Part shown: in pieces, positions 1-13,828 of the stretch
How positions within the stretch are numbered: the first letter of the stretch is position 1
Layout: every line of letters starts with the position of its first letter
NCBI RefSeq assembly: GCF_002865645.1
Contig: NW_020194685.1
Span: forward strand, 3,149,499 to 3,213,498
Origin: Hyaloscypha bicolor E
Lineage: Eukaryota > Ascomycota > Leotiomycetes > Helotiales > Hyaloscyphaceae
DNA length: 64,000 nt
Direction of reading: 5' to 3'
Position numbers and translations under genes: made by a program
The notes under the pieces: model-generated
The model's input: only the letters and a program-made list of their open reading frames with translations
Database searches by the model: none
What the model was told of the DNA's origin: nothing

Positions 1-262
1 AGAAACGTGCTATTTGGCGTATGGTTCGGTAAAGTTGTTTTTTTTCAGAAGTAGGGATGCAATATCGTGGTGTTGATTATGCGATCCCTAAATCTGCTAA
101 CTAAAGGGGTTCTAGTCTACTAGTCGAGTCACCCAATGGGACGCGAGGTCACATGGACCATGTCCCGTATCCCATGTTCCCATTGCCCATGTCCCATTGC
201 CCATGTCCCGTTGTCCCGTGTCCCGTGTCCGTGACTCTCCCAAAGGAACAGCTGTACCAATA
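1..262 (-). repeat. Weakly mutated LTR copy, cut by window edge
   Basis: Read on the minus strand this begins TATTGGTACAGCTGTTCC and continues leftward past the window edge. It aligns through its length with the LTR copy at about 49740-49959 (shared GTGACCTCGCGTC, GCAGATTTAGGG, CAACACCACGAT and CCCTACTTCT) and, after C-to-T and G-to-A changes, with the AT-rich copies at 36077 and 19569. It is far richer in GC than the sequence to its right, so it escaped most RIP. A GGGACATGGGCAAT-type minisatellite lies at about 145-235. The first base pair pattern TATTGG was probably TGTTGG. Copia-type family is inferred from the LTR start only. Confidence 0.75.
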
Positions 263-3200
263 ATAACTATATCCGTATTTTATATTTATTACTTATATCC
301 TATATCTCGTATTTCGTAATTATTAATTATATAACTTCTAAAGAAATAGCTATATTAATACTAGAAACTTTCTAAAAAATGCGAAAAAATAATACTTTTT
401 TCTAATTATATATAAATTTCCCTAATTTGGCCTAATATTGAGTTTTCTAAATACTTTATATATTTATATTACTTCTAAAAATTTTAATTATATACTAAAG
501 GCTATAGCCTTTTTATATAATAACTTTTATTTCTATAATATTCTTTTTATTCTATAATATTCTTTTATTCTATAATATTCTTTATTCTATAATTTCTTAT
601 TTCTATAATATTCTTTTATTTCTATAATATTCTTTTATTTCTATAATATTCTTTTATTTCTATAATATTCTTTTATTTCTATAATATTCTTTTATTTTAT
701 ATATTTATTTCCTGTTTTATTTATATTTAATTTATTTCTCTATATCTAATTATATAGTATTTATTAAATGCCTTTATATTAGTTTCCGAAAGTTTAATAG
801 CTTAAATAATAAATAATAGATTATATAAAGCTTCTAGTTAATAAACTAATATAATATATACTTTTCTAGTATATTAGGTAATATATTAGTTCTTAATAAA
901 GAAATCTTAATAAATAATACTTCTATTACTTATAGTAGTAATATTCTTTATAGAAATAATTCAGAGGTTTTTATATTAGTATTTTTATATAAAAGTAATT
1001 TTAGTAGTATTTATATAAATAATACCTTTATTAAACTTGAGATTATAATTAGAAATAAAGTATTTATATTTCTTAGTTAAGAATTTAGTTTTTTAAAGCT
1101 TTAATTACTTTATTTTTATAAAATTATTAGTTCTAATAAATAGAATATTATTAGTTTAAAGGCTAATAATTCCGAAAAATTATTATTATAAAAAAGGCAA
1201 GAGTTATAAGTTAACTATTTTATAAAAAGCTTATTAATATAATAGAAATAATAAGTTTTAAACTAGTAGTTTCTAGCTTTTAATATATTATATAATAGTT
1301 TTATAATTTTTAGAATAGAATTATTCTTTAGATTTAGTTCTCTAGTAAGCTTATAAGATAAGTTAATATAAAAATTATAATTAAATAAGATTATTAATTA
1401 GATATAAGCTTATAAAATATTATATAAATATAATTCTATAATATTTATTATTATAATAATAATATTAAAGATAATTCTCTAACTAATATATTAAATAGTA
1501 AGTAATTATATTAATACTATATATTTCTTATTATTATTATAAGTTTAAATAACTAGTTTTAATTTCTTAAACTTTCTTTTTATATCCTTATTCTTAATTT
1601 TATTAATAAACCGGAAATTAAAAATATATATCTCTTTTAGTATCTGAAATCTAAAAGTAACCTTAAATATATTCTTTTCTAGAAAGCTTATAATTTTAAC
1701 TTAACGAGAATTCTTATATAAATTATTATCCTATAGAAATACTATAATATTCGAGTTTTTATAAAAGTATTTTTTATTATACTTTAATAAAATAGCAGGA
1801 ATAATAGAAGAAATTATACCTGTATTATTTTTAGTCTTATTATAAAGTTCGAGAATAGTTTTAGGTTTAGGGTTATTAGTAATAATTTTAATATTTCTTA
1901 TATAAAAGGATTTTATAAAAGTTAAATAAAAGATAGTATTATTATATAATAGAGCTAGTATATAGTTCTTTCTATTAATAGTTACTAGCTTATATAGCCT
2001 ATTCTAATTATTAGATTAACTAATATTTCCTTTATATTATATAAAAATATTCGAATTTAAAAAAAGTTTATAAATATTAATAATACTAGAACTATTTCGG
2101 GTATTTGGGGTATTTGTAATTTAGTATCTAGTTTAAAGCTTCTAAATTTCTACTATTACCTTTTTAAATACTACTAATTATTATAATATAATTAGTAATA
2201 AGATATTATATTTAGTTATTTAAGGTAAAGTACTATAAACTAAGAGAATTAAAATAAAATTATTAATAGCCTTAAAAGCTATTTAGAATATAATATTCTT
2301 ATTAATTCTATTAATTTTGGCTATAATAATAAAATAAGTATATTAAATCGAGCTATAATAATATTCTATAATTCTAATAGAATTATAAGCTTTTATAAAA
2401 ACGATTTTAACTTTAGTTCTTATAATATTTATAAATTAAATAAACTTTTTATTAATAAACTACTTTCCGATATCTGCTATAATCTAATTAGAAAAGCCTA
2501 AATAGATATTAATCTAATATTACTTTAGGATATCCCAAATATATAATATACTTATATTTTAAAGCTATTAGCCGGCTTAATATTAAGTATCTTTATTAAT
2601 AATATAAAGTATAGGCTTATTAGAAATATAGAAAATATTAATAATAATAAAGTAATTAAAACTAATATTATTTCTTAGATTAAACTTGAATTATTCCGGT
2701 AATTATTCGAATTTCTGGTATTATTTATAGTATTTTATAAAGTATTTAAGGGCTTTTATATTAATATTATAGCCTACTTATTCTAGTACATTTTAGAGCT
2801 TACTAATAAATAAATAACTAAAATAGTAATATAGATATTATAATTCGACTTTTATAAAAAAGCAGGAATTATAAATAAAGAATTCGGAAATAAAGCTTTA
2901 TAGTATAGTATTTTAAAATAAGAAAAAATATCTAAAATATTATATTATAGGTATAAAGTATCTAATAGAAATAATGAAATAATTAATAAGATTATTAAAG
3001 CAAATCCTTAGCTTGTTTATATTAGCTAAGCTAAATAAAAATAAAGTTTTTATAAGTATAATATAAAATTATACTTATTTAATTAGTATTCTTATTACTA
3101 TAAATCTAATAGAAAATATAGATCCGATATTAAACTAGATATTAATTTAATTTTTAGTAATTTTATTAAGTTTAATACTATTATTAGTTTATTATAAAGC

Positions 3201-5140
3201 TTGAAATTAGTTAGAACTAGTAATTAAGAATCTAAAAGCTCTGGTATTAATTATAATTCTATAAAAGTAATAAGTATTATATCTTAATATATTATTAATT
3301 ATAAATATCTGAGTATTTTCTATTTATTTAATAGATTCTAAAATATAGTTTTTATTTATTATCTAATAAAAAATTAAAAAAAAAGAGAAATAAGATTATT
3401 TATAAGAGTATTAGTTATAGAAATAATAGAAGCAGGAGTAATAAAAGTAGCTAGAAAGCTCTTAATAGAAATAAAATAAAAATCTAAGTAATATTTCTTT
3501 TCTTTATTTATTTCTACTAGTAAAGCTTTAAAAGCATTATTCTCTAGTTTGTTTTTATTATTCTTATTATTTCTTCCTTTTTAATTTCAGTAATATATTA
3601 TATATAAGTATTATTAAAGCATTTATTAAAGTTATAGAAGTTTCGGAATTTAAATTAATAAATATTTCTATTTTTAAATCGAGTCTTTTTAGCTTTTTAT
3701 TTCTCTAATATATACTTCTATAAATAGTATTCGGGTCTCTTATATATAAAATACAACTTCGAAATATAATTATTATAATTACGAGACTTGAAATAATTAT
3801 TATAGATTCCGAAGTTATAGCTAGATTTATATTAATAATTTCCGGATAAATAATAATTTAAAGAATTTTAAAAATAGTATTATTAATTAATAAAAAGAAT
3901 CTCGATATTAATTTATTATTTCTTCTTATAAATAATAATAAATAATTAAAGCTTATTAATAAGTTAGCCGAGATTAGAAAAAGAATTCGAAACTATATAT
4001 TAATATATTAGTATATCTTAATAAAAAGTAATAATCTTATTATATAGGAATTCGGTATTTTATAGAATAAGTACTAGTCTATATTATAATTTATATAGGT
4101 TATTAATTAGTAATTAAATAAGTTTAAATATTTTTTTTTTTAGAATATTAGACTATTATAGTTATTATTATAATAAAATTTCATTTATTTAAATTTTAAT
4201 ATTAGAAACTAAACTCTTTAAAAAAGCTATAAATATTTATATAGGCCTCTTTATATATATATTAAGAGAGTTAGTTATTATAAAAGTAATCTTATATTAG
4301 TTTCTTTAATATAATAAGGAAAGATTTTATTAATATCTTTTATAAAAGCTTTATATATTAGTAAATATTAAGAAAAATAGCAAGTTTTTAATTAAAACTA
4401 TTATTAGTTCTATTATATTTCTATATTTTAGTATATATTTTTACTATTTCTCTAATTAGTTTTATAATAAAAGAATTAGTTAAAGAACTATTTAAAGATA
4501 GTAAAAATAATAGAAATCTGTTATTATTAATTTTCTATAATCTAGTACTAGTAAAAGTAATTATAGGTAATAAAGAAATATAAGTAATAATTAGTTTAAT
4601 ATATTAATTTCTTATAATACTATTATTAAAAAATATATATAATAAGATAATAGAACTCGTATTAAGATCTAGTCTAGTAATAATAATATTAGTTATAATT
4701 TAGATATATTATTCTTTTTCCTAAATAGTATTAATTAAAAACTATATAATAATAAGTTTCTTATTATTTTATTTAATATAAATACTATTATATTATAAAA
4801 TAGCTTGTAATTAATATAATATATATTAATCTAATTAATTAAATATTTCGAGATTAAAATTACTAAAATTATTTTTAAATAATTCCTAGAAATTATTATT
4901 AGTTAACTTTTCTACTTTATATTAGAATAGTCTAGTATTAAAATAATTTAGAACTTTCTTATTACTATAAATAATAAAATTAATATTATTTTTCTATTTC
5001 TTTATTTATTTTATAATTCTATTATACTAAATTCTTAAGGCTAAGCCCTTTCTAATATATATATAATTTATAATAAGAAAGATTTAAAAATAAAGTAATT
5101 TATAATAAGTTTATAAAAAGAGTTTAATAATAAAAGTATT
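263..5140 (-). mobile_element. Element A, 3' part: RIP-degraded Copia-like LTR element
   Basis: Heavily AT-rich and stop-filled. Minus-strand positions 352 to 263 resemble the first 90 bases of the old LTR seen at 36077 and 19569. The stretch from 353 to 5140 matches, in reverse complement, the interior of element B: for example about 2450-2530 pairs with 39180-39260, 3900-4060 with 37850-38010, and 5040-5130 with 36810-36890. The order places the 5' end on the right, so A is a minus-strand element whose 3' LTR is at the left edge. No intact reading frame remains. The element resumes at 18769 after the nested insertion. Confidence 0.7.
525..700. repeat. 18-bp tandem repeat
   Basis: About nine imperfect copies of TTCTATAATATTCTTTTA run head to tail inside element A. 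The equivalent part of element B was not located, so this may be a local expansion. Confidence 0.85.
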
Positions 5141-5206
5141 TAGATATCTAGATATTTAATAAAGATATTAAATATCTAATTTAGATATCTAGTTCAGATA
5201 TTATAG

Positions 5207-5495
5207 TATAATAGGCTATATTTTCTAAAAATTATATTATTTTAATAGTTTTAAGGTTTTATTTATATAGTAAAGGCTATAGCCTTTTATATATAACTTA
5301 TAAGAATTATATAAAAAAGCTAGTTTTTCTATAATTCTAAAAAATAATTTCTTCTAAGTATTTAATTAATTAAGCTTTTATATACTATATACTATTTATA
5401 TTTTACTATTTATACTTTTAATTTATTATTTTACTTTTAAGTTATATTTTATACTCTAGTATATTTTATATAGGTTTTTATTTTATTATAGTTTT
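5207..5495 (+). repeat. Left LTR-like direct repeat of the nested element
   Basis: Matches 18388-18680 over about 280 bases, with shared blocks such as TTATTTTAATAGTTTTAAG, AAAGCTAGTTTTTCTAT and AAGCTTTTATATACTATATA. Differences are mostly C/T and G/A. Exact LTR ends could not be fixed because TG...CA termini are not preserved. Confidence 0.75.
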
Positions 5496-6399
5496 TTTTT
5501 ATATATTTTATAATAAGTAATATAAAGAAAATTAAAACTTTATAATTAAGGTAATATTTTTATAAAAATTTAAAAGATATTTATAAGGCAAATTATTAGC
5601 TTAATAAATTAAAGAAAAAAAGGGCTATTATAATACTTTAAGTCTAAGGCCAAAATATTAAAGATATATAAATATTAATTTTAGTATCTTATATTAATTT
5701 CTAATATATTTAGTAACTTAAATACGGGTTAGCTATAAGATATAGTTATTAGTATAATATATAGAAGTAATAAAAATAGAGACTAATTATAAAAAGAAAA
5801 AAATAAAGGAAATAAAATAAGAAATATTATACTAAAATAATATAAATTAGACTTTAGTTAGAAATAGATTTTAGTATTCGGAAATAAAGTTATACTATTA
5901 ATTTATATATTATTTTTAGTTATAATAAAGATTAGAATAAAGATAGTATTAGTTTTAGTAAAAAAACTTATTTCTAAATGTGAAAAAGATATTTAAAAAA
6001 AAAGAAATATCCTTAATTTTAAATAAAATAATAAATAGAAACTAGAAATAAAAATTAAAAAGAAATCGGAAATAAGAAATTATATAAATAATCTAGAAAA
6101 GCTTCTAGAGAAAGAAAAGAAAAAGAATTCAAAAAAGTTAGAAAAATTAGAAAAATTAGAAAAATTATATTTATTATTATCTTTAATAGTATTATTAAAT
6201 ATATCTAGTTTAATAAAAATAAGGAAAAATACTATAGGTATTAAGCTAATAAAATAGAAAAAAAAGTATAAGTAATAGAAATAAGATTAGAAAAGCTATT
6301 ATCTTATTATTACTAATATTAAAACTTAAAACTTAATTATATCTATTATTATTAACTAGTTTCTTTTTAATTCCGGTTCCTAAATTAAAAGATATATTT

Positions 6400-8100
6400 A
6401 AACGAGAAATTAGTTCTTTAGAAACCTTATTAATAGAAGTCTCAGATATAGAAACTCTATAATTAATTATAGAAGAAATTATTAAGATTAATATAACTAA
6501 AAATAAATATATACTAGTACCGGATTTAAATTTATTACTTATAAGAGCTTATAAAGTATTATGGTTTTAAGACAATAATATTTCTATATTCTTGAAATAG
6601 TATATAAATATATATAAGAACTATTATATTTCTAATAATACTAAAAGAGAAAGAATTATTTATTATATCTCTCTTATTTATAAGAATTAGATTAAGGCTA
6701 TATTAAAATACTATACTAATAATTCAGGAAATTATTAGAAAACTAAATTCTTTAAGGTTTTACTAAAGAAATTCCGAGAATATAACTAGGAAATACTTAA
6801 AATTAGCTATAACTTTCTTAATTAGATTATTATATAAGTCTAGAATAAAGAAATCTTTTCTAAGTCTTATATTAATATATTTAATAAAGTATTAAAAAAG
6901 TTATTAAAAAAGTTATTAAAAAGAAAAGAAATAAAAGAAATAATTTAATACTAAGAATTTATAAGAGAATTATTTATTCTAATAAGAAATTATATTCTTA
7001 AAAATATAAACTTTAAACTTATAAATATTTCTATTTATAAATATAATAAAATATATAAGAAAATAGTAATATTTTATTAATATAAAGAAAAGAAATACTA
7101 TTTTAATATTACTAATAGTCTAGATATATCTAGATTTAGATAAGAATACTTAAATATAATAGTTTATAATATAGTTTCTAAACCAGAAAATAATTACTTT
7201 TTACTAATTTTTCTTATTATACTTCCTAAAATAGCTATAAATATAAGTAAGAAGAAAACCCAGCCTATAGCTAATTATATAAAACTTATTAAAAGTAATA
7301 AACCTAAAAGAAATAATATTAACTAGTTAATAAGAAGTCTAAAAAAAACTATCTATTATTATTATAACTTAAAAGAACTTATAAAAATAATTCAATATAG
7401 CTATTATTATAATTCGGGAAGATATCTATAGCCTATTTATATAATCTAGTTAACTATAATAATATTAATAGTATTAATAGCCTAATAAATATAATTCGGG
7501 TTTTCAGAAAAAATATATTAGAAATTATAATAAAGGTTATAAAGAATATTATAATAGCTATAGTAAATAAACTAGAATAAATAGAAAGTCTAAATTATTA
7601 TATTCTAGAAAAAGTTAGTCTTAAATATAATTAAAGAATATTATTTAAGTTAATATAGCTTATAATATAAATCCAGAACTAAAAGAATAAATTTATTATA
7701 AATACTATAATAGAAATAAGAATAATAATATTAATCTAGAATATATTTATATTTCTTAGTTCTATTACTTACTAATAAAAGAGCTTATAAATTATAAATA
7801 TATTTACTAATTTAATAGAAAATAGTATAAAGAACTATTTAAGTCTAAATAAGAAAATAATTCCTTTTTCTTTACTAGTAAATACTAGTAGTTTAATTAA
7901 ATTATTTTTTAAGTCTAAAAAGAAGAATTCAATTATAACTTAAATACTTGACCTAAAAATATCTAGAAATTAATAGGAAATACCTAGTTTATTAAGTAAG
8001 AAAAAGAAAAGGGAATTAGCTAACCGGAATCTATATATAGAAATAAATAAATTATATTTAGGAAACCTAAATAGCTACTTTGCCTTAAAAGAAATTATAT
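6400..8100 (+). pseudogene. Degenerate Gypsy Gag
   Basis: Reading across stops, plus-strand peptides around 6540-6850 (such as KRERIIYYISLIYKN and KTKFFKVLLKKF) have the spacing of a fungal Ty3/Gypsy capsid region. No frame is open. Position immediately upstream of pol-like readings supports the call. Boundaries are approximate. Confidence 0.5.
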
Positions 8101-9899
8101 TAGAATTACTAATATTTCAGGTTCTGGAATTAATAAATAATATTAAAATTTAACTATAAATAGTATTTCTATTAATACTATAATAAATTCTTTATTAAAA
8201 AAAAAGAAAAAAAGAAATAGAAATAATTAAAAAGGTTTTCTAAAAACGAACTAGAGCTAAAAAGAAGCTACTTTATATAAGAAGCCAAAAAAAATACTAT
8301 TTTAAGAAATAATAAATAAAAGAATAGCCTAACTAAGAATATAAATATTAATACTTCTGGAAATAAATAAAACAAATTAGTAATCTAGTATATTTTTAAT
8401 TATAATAAATATAGAACTTTTAAAATTAATAATATTCTAATAAGATTACTAAAGAAAGTAACTATTTCATTTCTAAAAACTTAGAAAGAAATAAGAATAT
8501 TTATTAATACCTTAAAAATACCAAATCTAGCTATTATATTTTAGAACTAATAAATTAAAAATAATATTTCTTATTTTATTATTTTATAAATAGGAAATGT
8601 TATTATATTAAATATAATTAAATATATTAAAAGATCTATAAAACTAGTAGCTATAGCTTATATAATAAATAAAATATTAAATATAAAGAAATAATTAATA
8701 CTAGAACTAAAGTTAATATTTTCCTTAAAAAGATTTTTAGAAATATTAGTAAAATAGTATATAATACTATAGATTATTAGGGCTAAATTTGAATTTATAG
8801 AAATAATAAAGCTTAAAACTGAAATTATAAATAGAATAAAATATAATAATATGTTTTTTCTAATTAAAAAAGCTCTAAAAATTCTATTTAGTTAATTATT
8901 TTTAGTAAAAATAAAAATGAATATTATATATAAAAGTAATAATTTATAAGATAAAAAATTTACTAATCCTAAAAATAATTAGAATATTTATATTATTATA
9001 ATTATTCTATTTTTAAAAAATATTAGGAAATAGAAAAAAGTAATAGTTTAAAAGTATTAAGTTTCCAGAATTAAGGAATTAAATAATACGAAATAAGAAA
9101 CTAAAAAAATAAAAAAAATAGAGCCTAGTATTATAACTAGTAGTAATATTAGAGAAAATAGGAAAATACCGGAATTTCTTATTAATTTTTTTATTTTAAG
9201 TTTAGAAGTTTAGGAAATTAATAATATTTTTAGGGAAACTAAAATAGAAAAGATTCTAATTAAAATATTATTAAAAATAGTTCTGGATTTAATAGAAAAA
9301 GAAATAAAAAGAGTATTAAATAAAAATATTTCTAAAAAAGAAATAGAATAATATCTTCTAATAATAAAGAAATATATTTCTAAAGCTAAGAAATATAGAA
9401 CCCAAAATTAGAAAGAATTCTAGAATATATAAAAGCTTAAGGAAAATATATTAAAATACTAGATAAAAAGGCACTCTTTATATTTAAATAAGAAGAAGCT
9501 AAATAAGAAAGTTATAAACTTTAGAGATTAGATAAAAAGAATACTAGAGAAAATAGCTATAACTCTTAAAATAATAATAATAATTATAATTTATTTCTAG
9601 TTATAGAAATATATAAAATAAAAAATAAAAAGATTTAACTAATAAATACTAATAATAGAACTAGAAAAGGCCTTAGTAAATATCCGAACTAGTTTAAAAA
9701 ATTTAAAACTAGAGAATATTTATAAAAATATATTAGGAAATATAAGAATTATTTTTTATTAAGAATATTAGTTATTTTAAGAGATTTATAACTTATTCTA
9801 GAATATCTTAAATAATTAGATATTAGTAACTAGCTCTAGGAAAAGAAACTAGCTATATTTCAAGAATTAATAATTAATTAAAAAAGTATAATTATATTT

Positions 9900-11000
9900 A
9901 ATTAGAAAAAAATAAGAAAAGTCTATAAGAATATTAGTTTACCTATTCTAATTAAGACTATTAAATATAAGGCCTAGTAAGAAAAGAATTTCCTATATCC
10001 TAAAGCTCTAGTATTAGTAATAGTAAAAATATTATTAAAATATCTAAATTATAAAGTTCTTAAGAAATATAATAGACTTTACTGGAATTTATAATTCTTA
10101 GTTATAAAAAAGATTACTGGAATTTACTAACTAATTAATACTATTATAAAAATGAATTTAGTAATTCTATAAGATACTAATCTATTTCTATTTACTAATA
10201 AGATTTTAAAGAAATTTACTAAATATATTTATATTTCTCTAATTAATTTCTTTTTCAAATATAATTAATTTATACTAGATACTTATAATAGAGATTTAAT
10301 TATATTTATAATATTTCTAGAATTATTAAGAATAACTATATTATCTTAGGGAATTACTAATTCTATTATATAATTTATATAGGTTATTATAACTATTTTA
10401 GAAAATCTATTTCCTAAAATTACTATATTATTTATTAATAATATTAGAATTAAGAAACCTTATATAGACTATAATAAATAGCTTATTTTATTTAATATTT
10501 GGTATTTTATATTTAAATACCTTTAAAATCTAGATATAACCTTAAATAAAGTTAAATAAGCTAGAGCTAGTATTAGAAAAAAATCGCAATTCTATTATAA
10601 TAATATAATTATTATTAGCTTTATTTATAGAATACTTAGAAGAAGCCCTTTAAGTTTAGGAATTACTAAGATCTTAAAATAGAAATATTATAATAGTATA
10701 ACTAAAAGCAAGGCATTTATTAGATTTATTATTTATTATTATATTTGAATTAAAGGCTTTATAATTATTACTAAACCTATTTACTACTTAATAAAAAAAG
10801 ATATAATATGAAATTAGAGTAATAAATAAATATAAGCTATATAAATTCTTTAAGAAAAACTTATTATTATTTTAATACTCTATAAGTTATATTATAATTT
10901 ATTAGAAAGTTAGGAAATAATTATATTAGTAATAAATACTAGTCTAAATAAATAAGATAGAACTTTTAGTTAATATAATAATAAAAAGAAAAAGAGAATT
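9900..11000 (+). pseudogene. Degenerate Gypsy reverse transcriptase/RNase H
   Basis: Plus-strand reading across stops gives, in order, a fingers/palm region around 10300-10480 ending in FINNIRIKKPY (the position of the catalytic I-D-D motif, with the aspartates now asparagines), and around 10720-10830 GFIIITKPIYYLIKKDI, which matches the RT to RNase H junction of Ty3/Gypsy elements (typical form: F..IAKPL..LLKK). The D-to-N changes are GAT/GAC to AAT/AAC, as RIP predicts. Confidence 0.7.
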
Positions 11001-12239
11001 ATATAATATAAGTCTGGAATCTAAAATAATACTAAATAAAAATATAATATTACTAAAAGAAAATACTATAGTTACTATTAACTTATATTAATCTAAGCGA
11101 GGTTTTATATTAAAACTCGGCTATAATACTTTTTAAACTAACTATAATATAAGGTTTTTATAGTAATTTTCTCTAAATACAATTATTAATTAGATTATTT
11201 CCTTTAATTCTATTAATTCTAATATTTATAAAATAGTATTACTATAAAGTTATATATGCTTAAAGTATAATATAATTATTTAATAGTACTTTTATATTAA
11301 AATTCGCTTAATTTCTTAGTAAAAATTATATTCTCGCAATTATAACTTTATTATATAAGAATAATTAATTTCTAGCTTATTTCAAATTATAAAAAAGCTT
11401 TATCTAGTATTAATTACTTAGTATTTATATTCTTAGAGAAATGTATACTAAACGGGCATTATAATATCTCAAGTAAAAGTAAGTAAAAAAGCTGTTTTTA
11501 GTAGGGTTTCTTCGGTTAATTAATATTAGTTACCTAGTACTATAAGGGCTAGTAAAATATCTATAGAAAGTATAATTCTAGTTATATAACTAAATAAAGC
11601 AGCTATAGATCTTTCTAGAACTCTAGTAATTTACTAGCTAGTATAAATTTAATTATTTAATTTTAAAGTCAAGTATATTAAAGAAACCAAATATATTACT
11701 ACTAATAAATTATTAAGATACCTATAGTAAGAAGGTAATATTAAAGATAATAAGAATATTAATAAATAATTAGTAATAAAGCTTAATACTATTAGAATAG
11801 TACTTATTAAATAGAAAGTTTAATTAAAAAAAGTAGTTCCGGTTTAGTTATATAATATTATTTTAAGAAATTAGATTCCTAAGACCTTTATTAGATATTT
11901 AAATAATAGTATTTAGTTACTAGAAATTAATAATTAAAGCCTTATTATATCTAGAAGCAAATTAGTAATATTAAAAAATAATAATATCCGGAAATTATAT
12001 AATAAAAGCTATAGTCTTTTATATATAACCTCTAGTAAAATAGTAAATAATAATACTAACTCCTATATTTTACTTAATAACCCGACTATTTTACTAAATT
12101 CCTTAAATAATAGCTATTCTAAATAATACTAGAATATTATATAATATCTTATAATACTTTCTAAACTAGAAAAAATATCTAGAACCGAGTTTCGAAAATT
12201 AAATAGAAAAGCTTTAAATTATAATATAAGAGATTAATT

Positions 12240-13100
12240 ACTATAAAGAATTATATTTAAAATATATTTATTTTAATTTATTATTAATAATTAAAAATAA
12301 AGAGAAATTATTATTAAAGAATTATATAATAAGATTAGATATACTAGAAAAAAAAGTACTTTTTACTTAATAGCTAGCTATTATTACTAGAAAGATAATT
12401 ATAATTATATATAAAAGTATATTAATATTTATAAAGTTTATTAATATAAAAGTAAAAGAAAATAAAAAGAAGTTCTATATCTAATAAAAGCTATATTTCT
12501 TTTCTATTATCTTGAGATTAATATAGTTAAATTACTAGATTATAAAAAATATAACTTACTAGTTATTACTAGAAATAACTTCTTAAGATAGATTAAAACT
12601 AGATCTTTAAAGAACCTAATTAGTAAGAAGATTACTAAATTTATTTAGAAAGAAATTATTTATAAATATAATTTATTTAGATAACTTAAGATAAATAATA
12701 AATTAGAATTTAAAGAAATAGTAATTTAGAAACTTAATAAGCTAGAAATTAATAGAATTATTATTTTAGCCTATAATTCTAAAAGAAATAATATAATTAA
12801 AAAAAGATATTAACTAATTATTTAAGTACTTATTATATTTATAATAGATAAAAAGAAGCCTTAAATGAATTTATTATTATATATTATATTTACTAACCGA
12901 GTTATAATATATAGTCTATAATAAAGAAACTATATTATTTATAGAAATATACTTTCTAATCTAGAGAATACTTAAATAAAATAAAGTCTATAATAGAGAA
13001 ATACTTCTAGAAATATATATAAAGCAAATATAAATAAGAAATAAAGATATTAAAAAAGCTAGAATAAAGAAAAATAAAAAATACTAAAGGAAAAAGAAAT
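12240..13100 (+). pseudogene. Degenerate Gypsy integrase
   Basis: Plus-strand reading across stops gives a zinc-binding-like segment at about 12300-12440 (IIKELYNKIRYTRKKST, in the position of the HHCC domain), then a core-domain reading around 12520-12800 in which LLVITRNNFLRWIKTR aligns with the usual L-V-x-x-D-D-F-S-x-W block. The Gag, RT, integrase order is that of Ty3/Gypsy, not Copia. Confidence 0.65.
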
Positions 13101-13721
13101 AATTTAATACTATTTACTAGATTTATTTAAAGCCTATTTCTAAAAAGAATCTAGTTCTTATATATAATATTAAATTAATAAATTAAGACAAGTTAAGAAA
13201 TATAAAGCTACTATATTACTAGCTTGGCTTATATAAAGTAAAATATATAAATTAACTAAAAAGATATTATATATTAAAAAAGCTTAATAGTATTATATTC
13301 CAAAGAATATATATTAGAATTAATTTAAGTAATTTATTAAAAGAAATAAATTCTAGTATTTCTCTAAAAATAAAGTTAATAATAAATATTTTAAAATAAA
13401 TATAGAATTAGAAAAGGAAATAGTTATAGAATACTATAAGTAAAATAGTATCTAGAAAATTAAAAAAGCTACTAGTATTATTATATATATTCTAGAATTA
13501 CTAGAATTAGAAAAAGTAAAATATATCTCTTTTATAAAGAATTAGGAAAAAGTATTTAATAATAGAAGCTTTTCTTAATCTAAAATAAAGCTTATTACCT
13601 TTAATTCTTTATATATTTTTTAATTTTTCCTTTCGACTATTATTTGTAGTCTTTAGAGAATATTATTATTAGATTACTATTCTAGAAATTAGATAAGCTT
13701 TACTATTATTTATTTCTTATT

Positions 13722-13828
13722 ATTATTTAATTATTACTATTTAATTATTACTATTTAATTATTATTATTTAATTATTATTATTTAATTATTATTATTTAA
13801 TTATTATTATTTAATTATTATTATTAGA
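13722..13828. repeat. 14-bp tandem repeat
   Basis: About seven copies of TTTAATTATTATTA, the first ones with ACTA in place of ATTA. It lies just after the integrase remnant. Confidence 0.85.

Noticed and set aside
13722..13828. Regularly spaced repeat as possible CRISPR
   Set aside because: The repeats are contiguous with no unique spacers and the genome is eukaryotic.
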